64,000 nucleotides of DNA from Ralstonia sp. NFACC01 (GTDB taxonomy: Bacteria; Pseudomonadota; Gammaproteobacteria; Burkholderiales; Burkholderiaceae), in the NCBI RefSeq assembly GCF_900115545.1, contig NZ_FOWV01000004.1:186001-250000 (forward strand), in the 5' to 3' direction. Position 1 is the stretch's first letter. Each line of letters opens with the position of its first letter. The translations under genes were made by a program, and so were the position numbers. The notes beneath the pieces were generated by a model, which was not told the origin of the DNA, did no database searches, and saw only the letters and a list, made by a program, of their open reading frames with translations. Below, in pieces: positions 63,225-64,000 of this stretch.

Positions 63225-64000
63225 ATGTACCTCGGCATCGATCTCGGAACCTCGGAAGTCAAAGTGCTGTTGCTGGACGCGGCGGGCTCCATCGTCGGCA
63301 CGGCGGGCGAGCCGCTCACCGTATCGCGGCCGCATCCGGGTTGGGCCGAGCAGACGCCGGAAGACTGGTGGCAGGCCACCAGCGCCGCTATCGGCAAGCT
63401 GCGCGAGGCCGCACCGGAAGCCTTTGCCGCCACGCGCGCGATCGGCCTGTCGGGCCAGATGCACGGCGCGGTGCTGCTCGACGCACGCAACCGCGTGCTG
63501 CGTCCCGCCATGCTCTGGAACGACACACGCAGCACCGTGGAATGCCTTGAACTCACCCGCCGCGTGCCCGAGCTGCATACCGTTGCCGGCAACCTGGCAA
63601 TGCCCGGTTTTACCGCGCCGAAGCTGCTGTGGAGCGCACGCCATGAGCGCGATGTGTTCAACGCCATCGATTGCGTGATGCTGCCCAAGGATTACCTGCG
63701 CCTTCGCCTGACGGGCGAGCGCGCATCCGACCCATCGGACGCGGGCGGCACGCTGTGGCTGGACGTGGCACAGCGCGCGTGGTCTGACGAACTGCTCGCC
63801 GCGACGGGCTTGTCACGCAGCCAGATGCCACGCCTGGTAGAAGGCAGCGCGCCCAGCGGCACGCTGCTGCCCGAGGTGGCCGATGCATGGGGCCTTGCGC
63901 GTGGCGTCGTCGTTGCTGGCGGCGGTGGCGATGGTGCGGCCAGCGCTGTGGGCATCGGTGCGACCCAGCCGGGCGATGGCTTTCTGTCGCTGGGCACGTC
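63225..64000 (+). CDS. xylB: Xylulokinase, 3' truncated
   Basis: The first 258 residues of a FGGY-family carbohydrate kinase; the gene continues past the window. It begins MYLGIDLGTSEVKVLLL, the N-terminal ATP-binding phosphate motif, then GLSGQMHGAVLLD and MLWNDTR. The catalytic Asp is in GGGGDGAASAVG. These match D-xylulokinase. It follows the polyol dehydrogenase by 68 bp and would phosphorylate D-xylulose made from D-arabinitol, as in mtlY of Pseudomonas. The Shine-Dalgarno is weak (GGCGG). Confidence 0.9.
   Translation, partial: MYLGIDLGTSEVKVLLLDAAGSIVGTAGEPLTVSRPHPGWAEQTPEDWWQATSAAIGKLREAAPEAFAATRAIGLSGQMHGAVLLDARNRVLRPAMLWNDTRSTVECLELTRRVPELHTVAGNLAMPGFTAPKLLWSARHERDVFNAIDCVMLPKDYLRLRLTGERASDPSDAGGTLWLDVAQRAWSDELLAATGLSRSQMPRLVEGSAPSGTLLPEVADAWGLARGVVVAGGGGDGAASAVGIGATQPGDGFLSLGT

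Overview
The window is high-GC, gene-dense bacterial DNA. It has a Burkholderiales-type trimeric porin, assimilatory nitrate genes behind a sigma-54 promoter, a CioAB-type cytochrome bd oxidase, many LysR/TetR/GbsR/SorC regulators and a polyol ABC operon. This fits a betaproteobacterium of the Ralstonia/Cupriavidus group, most likely a chromosome or chromid of an environmental Ralstonia. The taxonomic call is inference from gene content. I see no tRNA, rRNA, CRISPR array, phage or complete insertion sequence.

Layout. 1-5.4 kb: a catabolic-looking cluster (beta-keto acid cleavage enzyme cut by the window edge, MFS carrier, quinone oxidoreductase, TfdA/TauD dioxygenase, porin) closed by a strong terminator. 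5.4-8.4 kb: a small hydrolase and a Rieske protein, facing a DUF2239-MATE efflux pair with its own promoter. 8.4-17.1 kb: nitrate assimilation on the minus strand (transporter, nirB, nirD, FAD reductase, nasA). It is preceded by a leader with a sigma-54 promoter, a hairpin and an intrinsic terminator. 17.2-19.6 kb: two small genes and a PAS chemoreceptor with a flagellar sigma-28 promoter. 20-23 kb: a GbsR-like regulator with cioAB. 23-31 kb: mostly unassigned genes, including a large lipoprotein and a scar (26.85-27.9 kb) of decayed duplicated gene pieces. 31-34.6 kb: a drug exporter, and a LysR/azoreductase divergent pair. 35-40 kb: small lipoprotein, S10 and S53 proteases and an SxxK serine hydrolase. 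40-46 kb: small proteins, an acyl-CoA synthetase, and a LysR/TauE pair with shared operators. 45.77-45.88 kb: a candidate orphan small RNA. 45.9-50.5 kb: an operon of DUF2946 protein, TonB receptor, Asp-box periplasmic protein and CxxC thiol protein, probably for copper. 50.7-55.5 kb: an orphan AAA ATPase, a TetR/exporter pair, a TraB/GumN protein and a DUF1272 protein. 55.6-64 kb: a polyol regulon with SorC regulator, binding protein, two permeases, HAD phosphatase, ATPase, polyol dehydrogenase and xylulokinase (cut by the edge).

The best leads for something new are the copper-type operon with its DUF2946 leader gene, the orphan small RNA candidate next to it, the nitrate leader attenuator, and the chimeric remnant zone at 27 kb.
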